Shown here: positions 11,503-23,663 of the stretch, piece by piece
Layout: every line of letters begins with the position of its first letter
Position numbering within the stretch: position 1 is the stretch's first letter
Assembly (NCBI GenBank): GCA_022559845.1
Contig: CM040123.1
Location: 317,979,933 to 318,043,932 of the forward strand
Direction: 5' to 3'
From: Amorphophallus konjac
Taxonomy: Eukaryota > Streptophyta > Magnoliopsida > Alismatales > Araceae
Length of the DNA stretch: 64,000 bases
The notes under the pieces: generated by a model
Databases searched by the model: none
What the model saw: the letters and a program-made list of their open reading frames with translations, nothing else
What the model was told of the DNA's origin: nothing
Translations under genes and position numbers: made by a program

Positions 11503-13070
11503 ACGAAGGTAAGGGAAAGATGCGGTGATGATAAATGCGACAGGCAAGCACACGAATGCAAGCGGTATTAAAAGTGAGATGCTGCACGCAAATGTAATCA
11601 TGCAAAATTGATTTGTTTTCTTTTTTATATTTGATATTTTTTTATTTTATCATAAAAAGATTTTTTTTGTTTACAAATATGTACATTTTCTCTTTTCCAT
11701 TTTTTGTTGTTTTATCATCTCAGTTTTTTTTATTGCTAACGCCCGGCAAGCACCCAAATGGCACCTAACCTTCGTGAGAACAGGGGTTTCTTACTAACCT
11801 CCCAGGTATCCTAAGTGCACATCTAGGTTGATTTGGGCCTCTAGACCCCTCGAATGATGATCCCGCCGGCTAAGACTTACCCTGATGACAATACCGTCAT
11901 GCCATGCTTAGGCTCCCAGTTGCTTCCGACCACAGGGATTCACCCAAAAGGTGTTCGAGGTAAATGATTTGCCCGACCCGGGTCTGTTTCCTCACAACTC
12001 TAGATGGTATATGATGGAACACCCTGGAACCCTAACGACCAACCGCGCGACGCTGACCCGGAATCAGACGCCGTCGCACCCATAGGTGACGCGCTTGCAT
12101 TGGCCTAAGCCCGAGGTTAAACAAGAAGACATCAAGGTGGTAAACAGGGGTCTTGACCAGCCAGAAACACAGAGACTCCTTCGCAGTGATAGCTTTTGCT
12201 TTTCAAATGCGTAACCAAATGTGTATATTAAAATAAAGTCGCAGACCCTAGGCAGTTTTCACCCTTCAGAAACTCCATCGAACCTTCATCTTTAGAGGAA
12301 GAAGGAAGAGTGTAGGGGATAAACCTCCTGAGAGGACCGGCAAAGCCGTTAACCCGGCGAGCGAATAAGGGCCCATTAACTCTTTCCTTTCGGACAACTT
12401 CAGACCAAATCTCGAGCATTTACATTCCACGGCCCCCTTTGTGGATTCAGACTTTTGCTTTGAGGGGTTCCGTTTATCGTAACAGGCACGGTCACGACCA
12501 GGCTTTTCTCTTGATTTTGATTTTGTATTTCTTTTTGTGAGGGAGATAAAGTCGTTTGACGTTTGTGGGCTCCCTTTTCGTATGCCTGCGGGGACACTGC
12601 CCTCTTCTCGTGCTCTGATCGATGCTCGAGGAAATGGATCCTACTCTTGCCTTTAGGGTTTGAGTTTAGTTTCTCATGCTCAGCGTTTTAAGGGCGCCGA
12701 CTGTCTCATTTGGTCGAAGGGAAAAGAATAAAGATTACAGCTTCCGGAGATCTTCTGGGTGGGGCCCCATAGTAGGTGATGCTACCGACTTTTTTGAGTA
12801 AAATACATAAATGAGCACATGTTAGCTTCCTTCGAGCGAGCATAGGCCGACGTGGCCGGACAGGGATCTCCACGGTTCTGGCAAACCAAGACCCGGTGCC
12901 TACCAAGCCTCAATGGGCCCTATCCTAACATGAAGGTTAAATGCAGGGACTTAACTATATGGTGACTGCCGGGCATCGGCATTTTGAATTTTCCATATTT
13001 TTAGTGGTTTTCAATATTCCTTTGTTTTTGATGTTTTTATCTTTTCATCACTTTTTTGTTTGTTTTGTGC
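11503..13070 (-). other. Tat 3' non-coding region, no gene seen
   Basis: T-rich at 11605-11735, then mixed sequence. It shares a skeleton with 40200-40620 in the other Tat element (a GCTAAC start, followed by an AACCTACGACCAAC-like block), so it is element DNA and not host intergenic DNA. No coding region, LTR end or polypurine tract is recognisable. Most of the short frames in it are on the minus strand and resemble nothing. Confidence 0.5.
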
Positions 13071-13691
13071 TAAGGGTAGTATTTCTTAAGATAAAGTCCA
13101 TTCCAAGGGTGGGATAACTCGGTCCCTTCGGCGTTGACTAGCTTGTAGGCATTGCCAGGGTACACGGCTTGAATTACAAATGGTCCTTCCCAATTGGGTT
13201 GGAGCTTAGAACGCGGACCTCCAGGTTTGACAAAAATTCTTTTTACGACCATCTCACCGACTTTGAATTTTCTCTCAACGACTTTCTTTTGGTAAAAGCG
13301 AGCGAGTCTATTTTGATACACACGCGCGTGTTCGGCAGCGGCCAGCCGTTTCTCATCCAAGAGTTCCAACTGGGCGAGGAGTGAATTACGATGATCGTCG
13401 AGGGAAAATTCCTCGTCCAATTGTACCCTGAGAGAGGGGATCAGAGTCTCGTACGGGACTACCGCTTCCATACCATAAGTAAGGGCAAATGAAGTCTGCC
13501 CGGTGGGGGTACGGATTGAAGTGCGATAGGCCCATAGGGCTTCGATAAGCTTTTCTGGCCAGTCTGAAAACTTACTAGACTCGCAGGTTTTTTTGATGAT
13601 TTTGAGCAATGTTTTATTTGTGGCCTCCGCTTGGCCGTTACCTTGTGCGTAATAAGGCGATGAATGATGTAATGCAATTGCGTACCTTTTG
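13071..13691 (-). CDS. pol: Integrase C-terminal part of the Tat element (split by insertion)
   Basis: This is the distal part of integrase: the catalytic Glu region (HHSSPYYAQGNGQAEATNK), then the core end and the C-terminal domain with GPFVI and an end in LYLKKYYP. Stop near 13071. The N-terminal part is at 20445-20900 on the other side of the inserted gag-only element. The frame is continuous across the 5-bp target site, so the insertion itself is the only break in integrase. The bound strand and family are clear. Confidence 0.85.
13687..13691. repeat. Target-site duplication, left copy (TTTTG)
   Basis: TTTTG directly left of the LTR start (TGATGCGGG); the same five bases follow the other LTR at 20440-20444. 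This proves an insertion by an LTR-element integrase and fixes both outer ends. Confidence 0.95.
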
Positions 13692-15862
13692 TGATGCGGG
13701 ACGGGACCACGGACACGACAAGCTCGCGATCGTCCCTTAACGAGGGAAGCGTCGGATGTGCGCGGTTGAGAAACCGGCAATGAGCTAGGGTGGTCGGCTC
13801 TCTTTTGCGCCCGGATCGGGTCACGGGACTGCTTCGCTCTCTCTCGCAGTAGTGATATTATAAATTGAAGGCGAGCTAGGTATCCCTACACATGCTCTCT
13901 AGCAGCGGCATATAAAGCATATAAAGAATTAAGCTAATGCCAAGTGTAAGGGTGAAGGTGATACCTCCACGCTCTCGGCGTGGCGAAGACGGCACCCGGC
14001 CAAAGCTCGTACTCCCGGGAACGTAGTACATTATGTTTACAGCAGTACAAATAAGCCCACTCCACGCAGGGAGGTAAAGGGCGACACAAGTGGGCCCGGT
14101 AGGACCAAGTTCGGGTTGACGGGCGGTTTCGGGCAATGCTTCGGCTTCACGCGTACTCGTGCTAGTGGGGGCCCACGTATTGACCGGAGGGGTCGTGTGG
14201 GGCCTGATGACTCCTCTGCTGTGGAGACACTTGGGAAGCGTTCCCCTGGGATGGCGAGCTGCTGGAACGACCACCGGACGCCGGGCGGCCCTCGGACGAC
14301 GCTCGCGGGGAACTCGGCCACAAACCTGAACTTCTATTTGCAGGCGCGCGACTCGGAGAAAACTGCTGCTGCGATCAGCCCCGTCGTCGGAATGCGACGA
14401 GATTAGCGCCGTTGGAAAGCTGACTCAGAATACTTCGACATAGGCATCTTCAAAAAAAAATAATCAGATCTGTATTTCTGATCATGTATTTTACAAGCTT
14501 GCTGGAATCTGGCCAGAACTACAGGGGCAGGTTCTAACTTCTCTGAAGATCGACGTTGACCGGGGAGAAGACCTCCGAATCTAGAAATGATTTCTTCAGT
14601 AAAGTTGAAGGTCTCTAAGAGAGGAATCCGGGACTATTTTTGGTTTTTTGATTGGAGAAGAAATGGATTTTATGGGATGTTTTTACTAGACCTGGGTCGG
14701 ATCTGGGAAACTGTGGGCAGACTGTTCTTGGGAACTTAGACGAAATTTGAAAAATACCTAGATACCTTAACAAAAATTAAGAAAATTCCTGGTGGTAGAT
14801 ATATGTGGACAGAACTCCCAATAAATTTGGGCGACCCAACAAAAATCAAAAGGTGGTTCGAATGGGGTAAACTCAGAGCTGATGAACAGTAAACAGAACC
14901 AGGACAGATCTGGAACTTGGACTTGGACGAAAATCAAAAAATAGCTAAAGGATGAATTTTGATGTGATTTTTTTTGTGGGGATAAGGGTTCTAGAGGGGA
15001 ACCAACCCTGAAATTTTGAGCTTCAGAAGATGAAGGGAGTGGTAGCAGGAATTCGGAGAAGAAGGTTCTGTCCTGAGTGGACAGAACACCGAAACCGTTG
15101 GCGACGACGCGTCGGCGGCGAGACGATGGCGGCAGCGATCACCGGAGTTGCTTCAGATGCTGGAGGAGATCAAGGGGGAAGGGATTACACTCTAGAAAGG
15201 GGAGAGGGGGTGGAGGAACCAGGGAGAGGGGAGGGGAGGGGCGCAAGCTTCCTTGGGGGCAAATGCCTTTTTTTCCTTCATTAATTCATTCAATATGAAA
15301 AATACAACCTTATATAGGATGCCAACCAAACTCACCCTCAGCCCTTGGATCTAGGGGTGTGGATTGAAGGGCTGGGATGAAGTATGACCAACCTCCAAAA
15401 TACAATATTTAAAGGAAGCCAATTCCTAATTTTTACAACATGTGGTCAAAGAAAGGAAGGAAATAAAAAAAAACTAAACAACCTAGCCTAATGGAGCCAA
15501 AAGAGGGGGCGCCCCCCTTCATGGGCCAAGGGCCTCTTCATGGGCCATGAAACATCCACAAGCCCATGCTAGACTTGGACCCTTCCCACTTAGTTGGCCC
15601 ATGAGGGAGTGTAACCCAATTTGGGCCTTAAGTGCATTAGTGACCCATTAGACACCTAATGACCCAATATGAAGTAACACTCTTAATGGACTCTACTAAT
15701 GGCAACCTAGCCTTGGACTTGACATAACAAATGACCCATTGGCTTGATATAAGCCTTACAAGGAGCCCAAAAGAAAGAAAATACACAATTACAATCTCAT
15801 ACAAGCCGTAACTCACAAATACACTCCACCCGTGTAATGAAATCGCCTTTGATGTCCCATCA
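13692..15862 (-). repeat. 3' LTR of the gag-only element
   Basis: Starts TGATGCGGGACGGG and ends GATGTCCCATCA on the plus strand. Nearly identical to 18270-20439. Open frames in it (for example 14116-14406) recur in the other LTR and have no recognisable domain. A TATA-like CTATATAAGG (minus strand) is near 15308-15317. Confidence 0.95.
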
Positions 15863-16348
15863 ATTCTCCCCGGGTGGGAGGAACTCGACCCCGTCGAGTA
15901 GGGGTATGGCTGCTCTGGTACTCCGGTGGATCTATCACCGTGCCAAGTAACGTGGGTATGCTCCACTCCAAATGATCGGCACCTGCTCATTCCATATATA
16001 CTCGATATGCGCACTGCTATGGCTAAAGGTGGTCACTCCGAAGGGGCACTCTCAAAAGGGAGGAAACAGCTCGAAGACTCACTAGGAATCACCGCTGAGT
16101 CCCTATAGGTGACTGATCCGGGTATAGAAGTAAAACCGATCCCATACTCATCAAGTGAGTCCACTCGCCTCTTACTCGTAAGAGACCGACAACGAGCTTG
16201 CACAAGACACATGCAGACTCACCATGCACAGACATACGAATGCAAACCACGCAAACAATCGACTCAAAATCACCACACAAACAAACCACATAAAGAAAAC
16301 ACACCGACTCATGCACGACTCTAGACTAAGGTGGTAGCATCAAGCCCA
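15863..16348 (-). other. 3' untranslated part of the gag-only element
   Basis: Between gag stop and 3' LTR. It begins with the purine-rich tract (minus strand) at 15863-15885. No domain is encoded; this is where pol would be expected in an autonomous relative. Confidence 0.6.
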
Positions 16349-17886
16349 CTAGGTGGCGACATCCTGGGCGGCCGAAGGGTCGCCCAGCTCTTCCCCCATG
16401 GCATAGTATTCATCGGCCAGTGCCTCATCGGCCTCGTAATCGACATGCTCAAGCTCGGGAGGTGCGGATCCGCCAACACCTAAGGCTAGGGTGGTGCGAG
16501 CGGGACACTCACTAGCAATGTGGCCATACCCGTGACAGTGGAAACACTGTATTCGCGATCGACTACTCTCCCCGATAAGAGGGGCCTTACCCTTATCATC
16601 CCGCCGGGTAGGGGGTGTAGGCAACAATGGGGGAGGTGTAGGTGCCTTGGACAAGAGTGGAGGGGGTGCCGGTGCCAGAGGATGGGCTATAGGAGCTGGG
16701 GGACGGGCAAAGGGTGCCAGTGGTTGGGATGGAAATAGATCCCGGGGTGGAGGAGGGCGAGGCCGTGGAGCGAAGTGCTCCTGACGGGTGGGCTCCTGAG
16801 GTCGAGCCATGGGAGGCCGCTGATGTGGGCCTATAGAGTGACGGGGCTCGGTACTACGGAGAGGGGTGGGGCCCAACCGATGGCTAGACTCGAACTCTCC
16901 CTCAAATTGCTCCATCTCGAGAGCAACCTGGTATGCCTCTTCCAACGTCTTGGCATTGCGGCGGAAAAGCTCATACTGGTAGTGTGGCCGCAAACCACGT
17001 CGAAAGCGGGACACGGGCATGGTACTCTCCTCCGTGACACCACATCGTAGAAAGTACTCATCAAACTCCGTGATGTATTCAGAGACGGACCGGTCTCCCT
17101 GGCTAAGACTTTGCCATCTATCGATGAGTCGCTGGCGGTATGTGGGAGGAAGGTACTTTTGCCGAAGTTTATTCTTCATCTCGGCCCATGTGTCGATCGG
17201 GGGTTCTAGCCGCTGAAGTAGCAGGCTCTCCACATTCTTCCAATAGGTTTGTGCCTGCCCCATGAGTTTCATGGTGGCAAATCGGACCCTTCGACGCTCC
17301 GACATATCATACCATTCAAAATAACGGTCCATGCCAAACTCCCAATCTAGGTAGACTTTCGGATCCAAAGACCCGTAAAAAGCGGGAGGATCCGCTCGCA
17401 CGGTCTTAAGGACCCCCGATCATCATCCTCATCTCGTTGTGGCTGAAAACCACGACGGCGTTGACCATACCCCTCGTAGGCATTGTTGGACCCATAGTCC
17501 TCGAGACCAAGGTCACGGTGTGGTAGTTGGGGAACCCGAGGAGGGGCGGGTGGAGGAACCAGTGGTGGCTGGTTTTGGGCCGCGGGAGCGGCCTGGACTT
17601 GGGCCATGGGAGCGGGTTGGACTTGGGCCCCCGCGGGAGGAGGTGCGGGTGGACCTTGGGCTGCCCCAAGAGGGTCCCCGTGTGACATCCTATCTAACCG
17701 CCCAACGAGGTCTTGGACCGACCTATCGGAGTTCTCCATGCGTCCCTCCATGGCCCTAAGGCGACCATCCATATTCTCGGAGAAGGTCCGAAAGTTAGCA
17801 TCGGATTGGTCCAACCTAGCCATAATGGCCATCATCGCCTCTTGTAGGGAGTGGAAGTCTCTCGAGGTATCCGGTGGGTTGGCCAT
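16349..17886 (-). pseudogene. gag: Gag of the gag-only element (one frameshift)
   Basis: Start ATG at 17886 (MANPPDTSR); stop at 16349. Order: an N-terminal helical part with a Met/Leu heptad region, a Pro/Ala/Gln-rich linker (about 17540-17660), the retrotransposon-gag capsid domain (16900-17350, with FYGSLDP, WRSLSQGDRSVSEY and FRRGLRP), a Pro-rich linker and one zinc knuckle, CFHCHGYGHIASEC (C-X2-C-X4-H-X4-C, about 16507-16550). The acidic tail ends in AAQDVAT. One base is missing in a five-base homopolymer (C on plus strand) at 17413-17417, which splits the frame. The capsid part is most like Gag of Ty3 chromoviruses, so such an element may be the helper. Confidence 0.85.
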
Positions 17887-18254
17887 TGGGAGGTGGGGGG
17901 GTGAGTACTGAGTACCCCGACGAGTGGGCATGCAAACACACCGACTAGAAGACACCGACTAAAGCAAAACACACTAATGCAAAATGATGCACCTAGACTT
18001 AACCAAAACTCGGTACGCGGCGGAGACAATCGACCCGAAGGTCACTCGCACAAGTGTGCGGCCTTCCCGATAGGCGTAACCTAACGGTCGGACAACACCT
18101 TTTTATATACCGAGTAAAGGGATGTATGCGACCCAAAAACGACTCTTTTTGTTGTTTTGAAAATATGATGATCCTAGACTCGACTTAGACCGACTAATGA
18201 CTAGACGTAAATGACACTCTTTTTTTTTCTTTTTGACACCCTAGACTCAAACTC

Positions 18255-18266
18255 GCTCTGATACCA
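18255..18266 (-). promoter_or_regulatory. Primer binding site of the gag-only element
   Basis: TGGTATCAGAGC on the minus strand, 3 nt from the 5' LTR; initiator tRNA-Met type. It shows the element lies on the minus strand. Confidence 0.9.
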
Positions 18267-18269
18267 AAT

Positions 18270-20439
18270 TGATGCGGGACGGGACCACGGACACGACAAG
18301 CTCGCGATCGTCCCTTAACGAGGGAAGCGTCGGATGTGCGCGGTTGAGAAACCGGCAATGAGCTAGGGTGGTCGGCTCTCTTTTGCGCCCGGATCGGGTC
18401 ACGGGACGGCTTCGCTCTCTCTCGCAGCAGTGATATTATAAATTGAAGGCGAGCTAGGTATCCCTACACATGCTCTCTAGCAGCGGCATATAAAGCATAT
18501 AAAGAATTAAGCTAATGCCAAGTGTAAGGGTGAAGGCGATACCTCCACGCTCTCGGCGTGGCGAAGACGGCACCCGGCCAAAGCTCGTACTCCCGGGAAC
18601 TTAGTACATTATGTTTACAGCAGTACAAATAAGCCCACTCCACGCAGGGAGGTAAAGGGCGACACAAGTGGGCCCGGGAGGACCAAGTTCGGGTTGACGG
18701 GCGGTTTCGGGCAATGCTTCGGCTTCACGCGTACTCGTGCTAGTGGGGGCCCACGTATTGACCGGAGGGGTCGTGTGGGGCCTGATGACTCCTCTGCTGT
18801 GGAGACACTTGAGAAGCTTTCCCCTGGGATGGCGAGCTGCTGGAACGACCACCGGACGCCGGGCGGCCCTCGGACGACGCTCGCGGGGAACTCGGCCACA
18901 AACCTGAACTTCTGTTTGCAGGCGCGCGACTCGGAGAAAACTGCTGCTGCGATCAGCCCCGTCGTCGGAATGCGACGAGATTAGCGCCGTTGGAAAGCTG
19001 ACTCAGAATACTTCGACGTAGAGGTCTTCAAAAAAAAATAATCAGATCTGTATTTCTGATCATGTATTTTACAAGCTTGCTGGAATCTGGCCAGAACTGC
19101 AGGGGCAGGTTCTGACTTCTCTGAAGATCGACGTTGACCGGGGAGAAGACCTCCGAATCTGGAAATGATTTCTTCAGCAAAGTTGAAGGTCTCTGAGATA
19201 GGAATCCGGGACTATTTTTGGTTTTTTGATTGGAGAAGAAATGGATTTTCTGGGATTTGTTTACTAGACCTGGGTCGGATCTGGGAAACTGTAGGCAGAC
19301 TGTTCTTGGGAACTTAGACGAAATTTGAAAAATACCTAGAGACCTTAACAAAAATTAAGAAAATTCCTGGTGGTAGATATATGTGGACAGAACTACCAAT
19401 AAATTTGGGCGACCCAACAAAAATCAAAAGGTGGTTCGAATGGGGTAAACTCAGAGCTGATGAACAGTAAATAGAACCAGGACAGATCTGGAACTTGGAC
19501 TTGGACGAAAATCAAAAAATAGCTAAAGGATGAATTTTGATGTGATTTTTTTTGTGGGGATAAGGGTTCTAGAGGGGAACCAACCCTGAAATTTTGAGCT
19601 TCAGAAGATGAAGGGAGTGGTAGCAGGAATTCGGAGAAGAAGGTTCTGTCCTGAGTGGACAGAACACCGAAACCGTTGGCGACGACGCGTCGGTGGCGAG
19701 ACGATGGCGGCGGCGATCACCGGAGTTGCTTCAGATGCTGGAGGAGATCAAGGGGGAAGGGATTACACTCTAGAAAGGGGAGAGGGGGTGGAGGAACCAG
19801 GGAGAGAGAGGGGAGGGGCGCAAGCTTCCTTGGGGGCAAATGCCTTTTTTTCCTTCATTAATTCATTCAATATGAAAAATACAACCTTATATAGATGCCA
19901 ACCAAACTCACCCTCAGCCCTTGGATCTAGGGGTGTGGATTGAAGGGCTGGGATGAAGTATGACCAACCTTCAAAATACAATATTTAAAGGAAGCCAATT
20001 CCTAATTTTTACAACATGTGGTCAAAGAAAGGAAGGAAATAAAAAAAAAACTAAACAACCTAGCCTAATGGAGCCAAAAGAGGGGGCGCCCCCCTTCATG
20101 GGCCAAGGGCCTCTTCATGGGCCATGAAACATCCACAAGCCCATGCTAGACTTGGACCCTTCCCACTTAGTTGGCCCATGAGGGAGTGTAACCCAATTTG
20201 GGCCTTAAGTGCATTAGTGACCCATTAGACACCTAATGACCCAATATGAAGTAACACTCTTAATGGACTCTACTAATGGCAACCTAGCCTTGGACTTGAC
20301 ATAACAAATGACCCATTGGCTTGATATAAGCCTTACAAGGAGCCCAAAAGAAAGAAAATACACAATTACAATCTCATACAAGCCGTAACTCACAAATACA
20401 CTCCACCCGTGTAATGAAATCGCCTTTGATGTCCCATCA
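18270..20439 (-). repeat. 5' LTR of the gag-only element
   Basis: Matches 13692-15862 except for about 30 scattered substitutions and small indels. TATA-like CTATATAAGG (minus strand) near 19885-19894. Ends in CCCATCA before the TSD at 20440-20444. Confidence 0.95.
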
Positions 20440-20444
20440 TTTTG
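20440..20444. repeat. Target-site duplication, right copy (TTTTG)
   Basis: Second copy of the five-base target site of the gag-only element; see 13687-13691. Confidence 0.95.
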
Positions 20445-23400
20445 CAGAGGTCCTGTAGGTCCTGAGAAATGAACTGTGGCCCATTGTCGGTGACGATCGT
20501 GCTTGGGACGCCGAATCTGGCGAGGATGTTCTTTATGATGAACTTGCAGACTGTTGATGCCTTGATTTCCGCGTAAGCTTCAGCTTCGGCCCATTTGGTG
20601 AAGTATTCCGTCGCAGTAAGGATGAAAGATTTCTGCTTGGTGAGGGAATTGAGATCACCTAGGGGACCAATGATGTCGAATGGCCACATGGAGAAAGGCC
20701 ATGGGGAGGATATTGGATGAAGTGAGGAAGATGGTGAATGGATTTTATCGGCGTGAAGTTGACACTTGACACACCTACGGACATAGACAGCACAATCTTC
20801 TTCCATAGTGGGCCAGTAAAAGCCTTGCCGAATGATCTTTTTGGCGAGCATCTGACTATTCACGTGGCCACCGCACACACCCGAGTGCGTCTCTTCTACA
20901 CATTTCCAAACCTCATAGTCACCAAGACATCTTAACAGAATACCAGTAAGGCTCCTCCTATAGAGTAGACCTCCAACCAATGTGTATTTCTGAGCCACCC
21001 TTCTTATGGCTTTCTTGTCCTCTGCGGTGGCTCCTTCAGGATAAGACTGATCTTGGCAGTATTTGACAATTTCATAGAACCATGGTTTCTCTTCATCAGC
21101 CAGTTCTTCTTCGGCCTCTGCCAACATGATTTCCCTCTTCTCAAGGATATCTTCCTGTAGGATCTTCCTTGCTATCCTGTCTTTGATATTTACATAGGAA
21201 GCATCATCGATTGCAGGGGCGTGAAGTTTATAGATAGAAATGGACTTAAACCATCTTCCTAGAGGGAACCTTAAGGATGATGCCAATGAGGCGAAGGCAT
21301 CGGTGAGAATATTCTGATGACGAGGGACATGAACAAAGATCAGTTTGGTGAATAGTTTGGCAAAGGCAGCAGTGAGTTCTTGGTATGGCTTGAGTTTGGG
21401 ATCGCGAGTGCGATATTTAGTGAGCACCTGGCGAAGGATGAGTTGACTATCACCTACGACTCGCAACTCAGTGATACGAAAAGAATGAGCGAGTTCTAGG
21501 CCAGCTAGAAGGGCTTCATATTCAGCTATATTGTTGGTGACTGAAAATTTGAGCTGATATGCCAACGGGAATGTGAGACCTTCAGGCGACAAGAGGGCGT
21601 CGCCGATTCCTCTCCCTTGAGAATTCAGAGCTCCATTAAAATATAGTGTCCACATTGGCTCATCTGATTGGTTGATGGACATTAGTTCCTCATCTGGAAA
21701 CTCTGATTGGACGGGATCGAACTTGGGAAGAGGATGGTGAGCGAGATGCTCGGCTATGGCATAGCCTTTAATCGCCTTTTGCTGGATGTAGGTGATGTCG
21801 AACTGAGAGAGAAAACTTTGCCAGCGTGCTAGCCTATCCGTAAGGACGGATTTCTCCAGAAGGAATTTGATAGGATTCATTCGAGCAATCAAGTGGACCT
21901 CGTGAGCCAAGAAGTAGTGCTTCAATTTCTGCACCACCCAAACGAGGGCAACACAGGTTTTCTCCATGCCGGTGTACTTCTGCTCACAGGGATTGAGAAG
22001 TTTGGACAAGTAATAGGTTGCCCGTTCCTTGCCTTCTTCATCAGCTTGTGCGAGGACGGCTCCCACGGAGTCATCCAAGACTGAGACGTAAAGGATCAGA
22101 GGTTTTTCTGGTTTGGGTGGAATGAGAACGGGCGGACTAGCCAGATATTCCTTCAACCCTTCAAAAGCTTTCTGACATTTAGAATTCCAGTGGAATTCTA
22201 CTCCTAACTTGGTCAACTCGTAGAGAGGTCTACACCTTTGTGAATGTTGGGACACAAACCGACGAATAAACTGTAACCTCCCGATTAAACCTCGGACTTC
22301 CCTCAAATTCTTGGGAGGCGGCATATCCCTGATAGCCTTGGCTTTGTCGGGATCTATCTCGATCCCTCTTTTACTCACGATGAACCCCAGTAATTTACTT
22401 GACGACACACCAAACACACACTTCTTCGGGTTCATTTTCAATTGGAACTCTCTTGACCTTTGCAAGACCTTAGCCAAAACTTCTGGATGCTCCATCCTGG
22501 TCCTTGATTTCACCAATAAGTCATCCACATACACTTCCAGATATATGTGCATCATGTCATGAAATATGGCCATCATCGCTCTTTGGTAAGTAGCTCCAGC
22601 ATTCTTTAATCCGAACGGCATGACCACGTAACAATATGTTCCCCAAGGGGTAGTGAATGACGTCTTTTCCTGATCCTCTTCTGCCAAACGAATTTGATTG
22701 TATCCTAAAAATCCATCCATGAATGAGAGGGTCTCATAACCTGCCGTGTTATCGATCAATACATCAATGTGAGGCAAGGGAAAATCATCCTTTGGACACG
22801 CGCGGTTAAGGTCCCGGAAGTCGATGCAAATCCTGACTTTCCCATCTTTCTTCATGACCGGGACAATGTTCGCCACCCATTGAGGATAAAGAACGACTCT
22901 AATGAACCTGACTTTGTGGAGCTTATCGACCTCTTCTTTCATTTTCAAAGCCATTTGAGGGTGGAAACGCCTTAACCTTTGTTTTACCGAGACGGCCCCT
23001 GGTTTTAGGGTTAAACGGTGTTCGACCAAGGTTGAATCCAGACCCGACATATCCTCGTAGCTCCATGCAAACGTGTCCTTATATTCCTTGAGAACCTCAA
23101 TTAATGCCTCTTCTTCAGAGGGTGGTAGGTTGTCACTTATGAGGATGATCCTAGGGTCTTCCTCAGTTCCCAAGTTGACTTCTTTGGTGGATTCTTCTAC
23201 GGCAGTTGACGGCTCGTCGAATCTCCTCATTCCACTAGCGTATGCGCCCGCCGCATCCTCATATTCTTCACCCTCATCTTCAGTGGGGCATTCTTCATAC
23301 GTGATCTCGTAGACTCCATACCCTTCATCAGATGCACAGTCGCCCTCGCATTCTATTTCGAGTAGCTGGATGGGATTTTCTAACAACTGGGGGATGGCAA

Positions 23401-23602
23401 GAAGGGCCTGACACCTGGCGGCCAAATCCAGAAGGAATCGACGAGGGATCTGCCTACCCTTGGATTTCTTCCTAGGTACTACCCTTGGCCTATCATTCCT
23501 AGATTGACTGACAATATTTACAGAAGAAGAGGAAGACGAAGAGGATGGTGTAGAATGTACAGAAGAAGACCCCTCAGAGGAGGGGTAGAAAAGGTCGCTC
23601 AT
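20445..23602 (-). CDS. pol: Tat pol: RT, RNase H, second RNase H, integrase N-terminal part
   Basis: The frame is open from above 23602 (first ATG at 23602) to the insertion site. Domains in order: acidic Ser-rich leader (residues 1-150), RT (about 190-420, with CIDFRDLNRACPKDDFPLP, FMDGFLGYNQI, MPFGLKNAGATYQ and catalytic YVDD), degenerate connection/RNase H (480-600), a second RNase H (about 650-790), then integrase zinc-binding HHCC (HSGVCGGHVN...CVKCQLH) and the first two catalytic Asp residues (WPFDIIGP, TDNGPQF). In the second RNase H the first acidic residue is Asn (LYFNGA, codon 21635-21637) where the family has Asp. The final catalytic Glu is in the 13071-13691 part. No stop codon lies in these 1,050 codons, so this was a recent or functional copy before the insertion. 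Confidence 0.9.
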
Positions 23603-23663
23603 CGGACCTTGGACGGGTGGTCCGCAAGGCGGTACGCACCCATGGGAGATGTAGGATGTTTCC

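Larger units (their letters stand above)
13692..20439 (-). mobile_element. Complete gag-only (TR-GAG type) LTR retrotransposon
   Basis: Two LTRs of 2171 and 2170 bp, TGATG...CATCA ends, TSD TTTTG, PBS at 18255-18266 and a purine-rich tract next to the 3' LTR (minus strand CGGGGAGAATT). The 2.4 kb internal region codes only for Gag: no protease, RT, RNase H or integrase is present. Elements with terminal repeats and only a GAG domain are known in plants and must borrow enzymes from autonomous relatives. I count about 30 differences between the two LTRs (about 1.4 percent), so this is one of the youngest insertions here. It is nested in the Tat integrase. Confidence 0.95.

Noticed and set aside
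11503..13070. 3' LTR of the first Tat element
   Set aside because: Neither the LTR ends seen at 28561/30748 nor its hairpin or tandem arrays occur here, and no polypurine tract with TGTAGACAC follows.
14116..18984. Paired plus-strand open frames of 96 codons at 14116 and 18694
   Set aside because: They are the same non-coding LTR sequence present twice; no domain.
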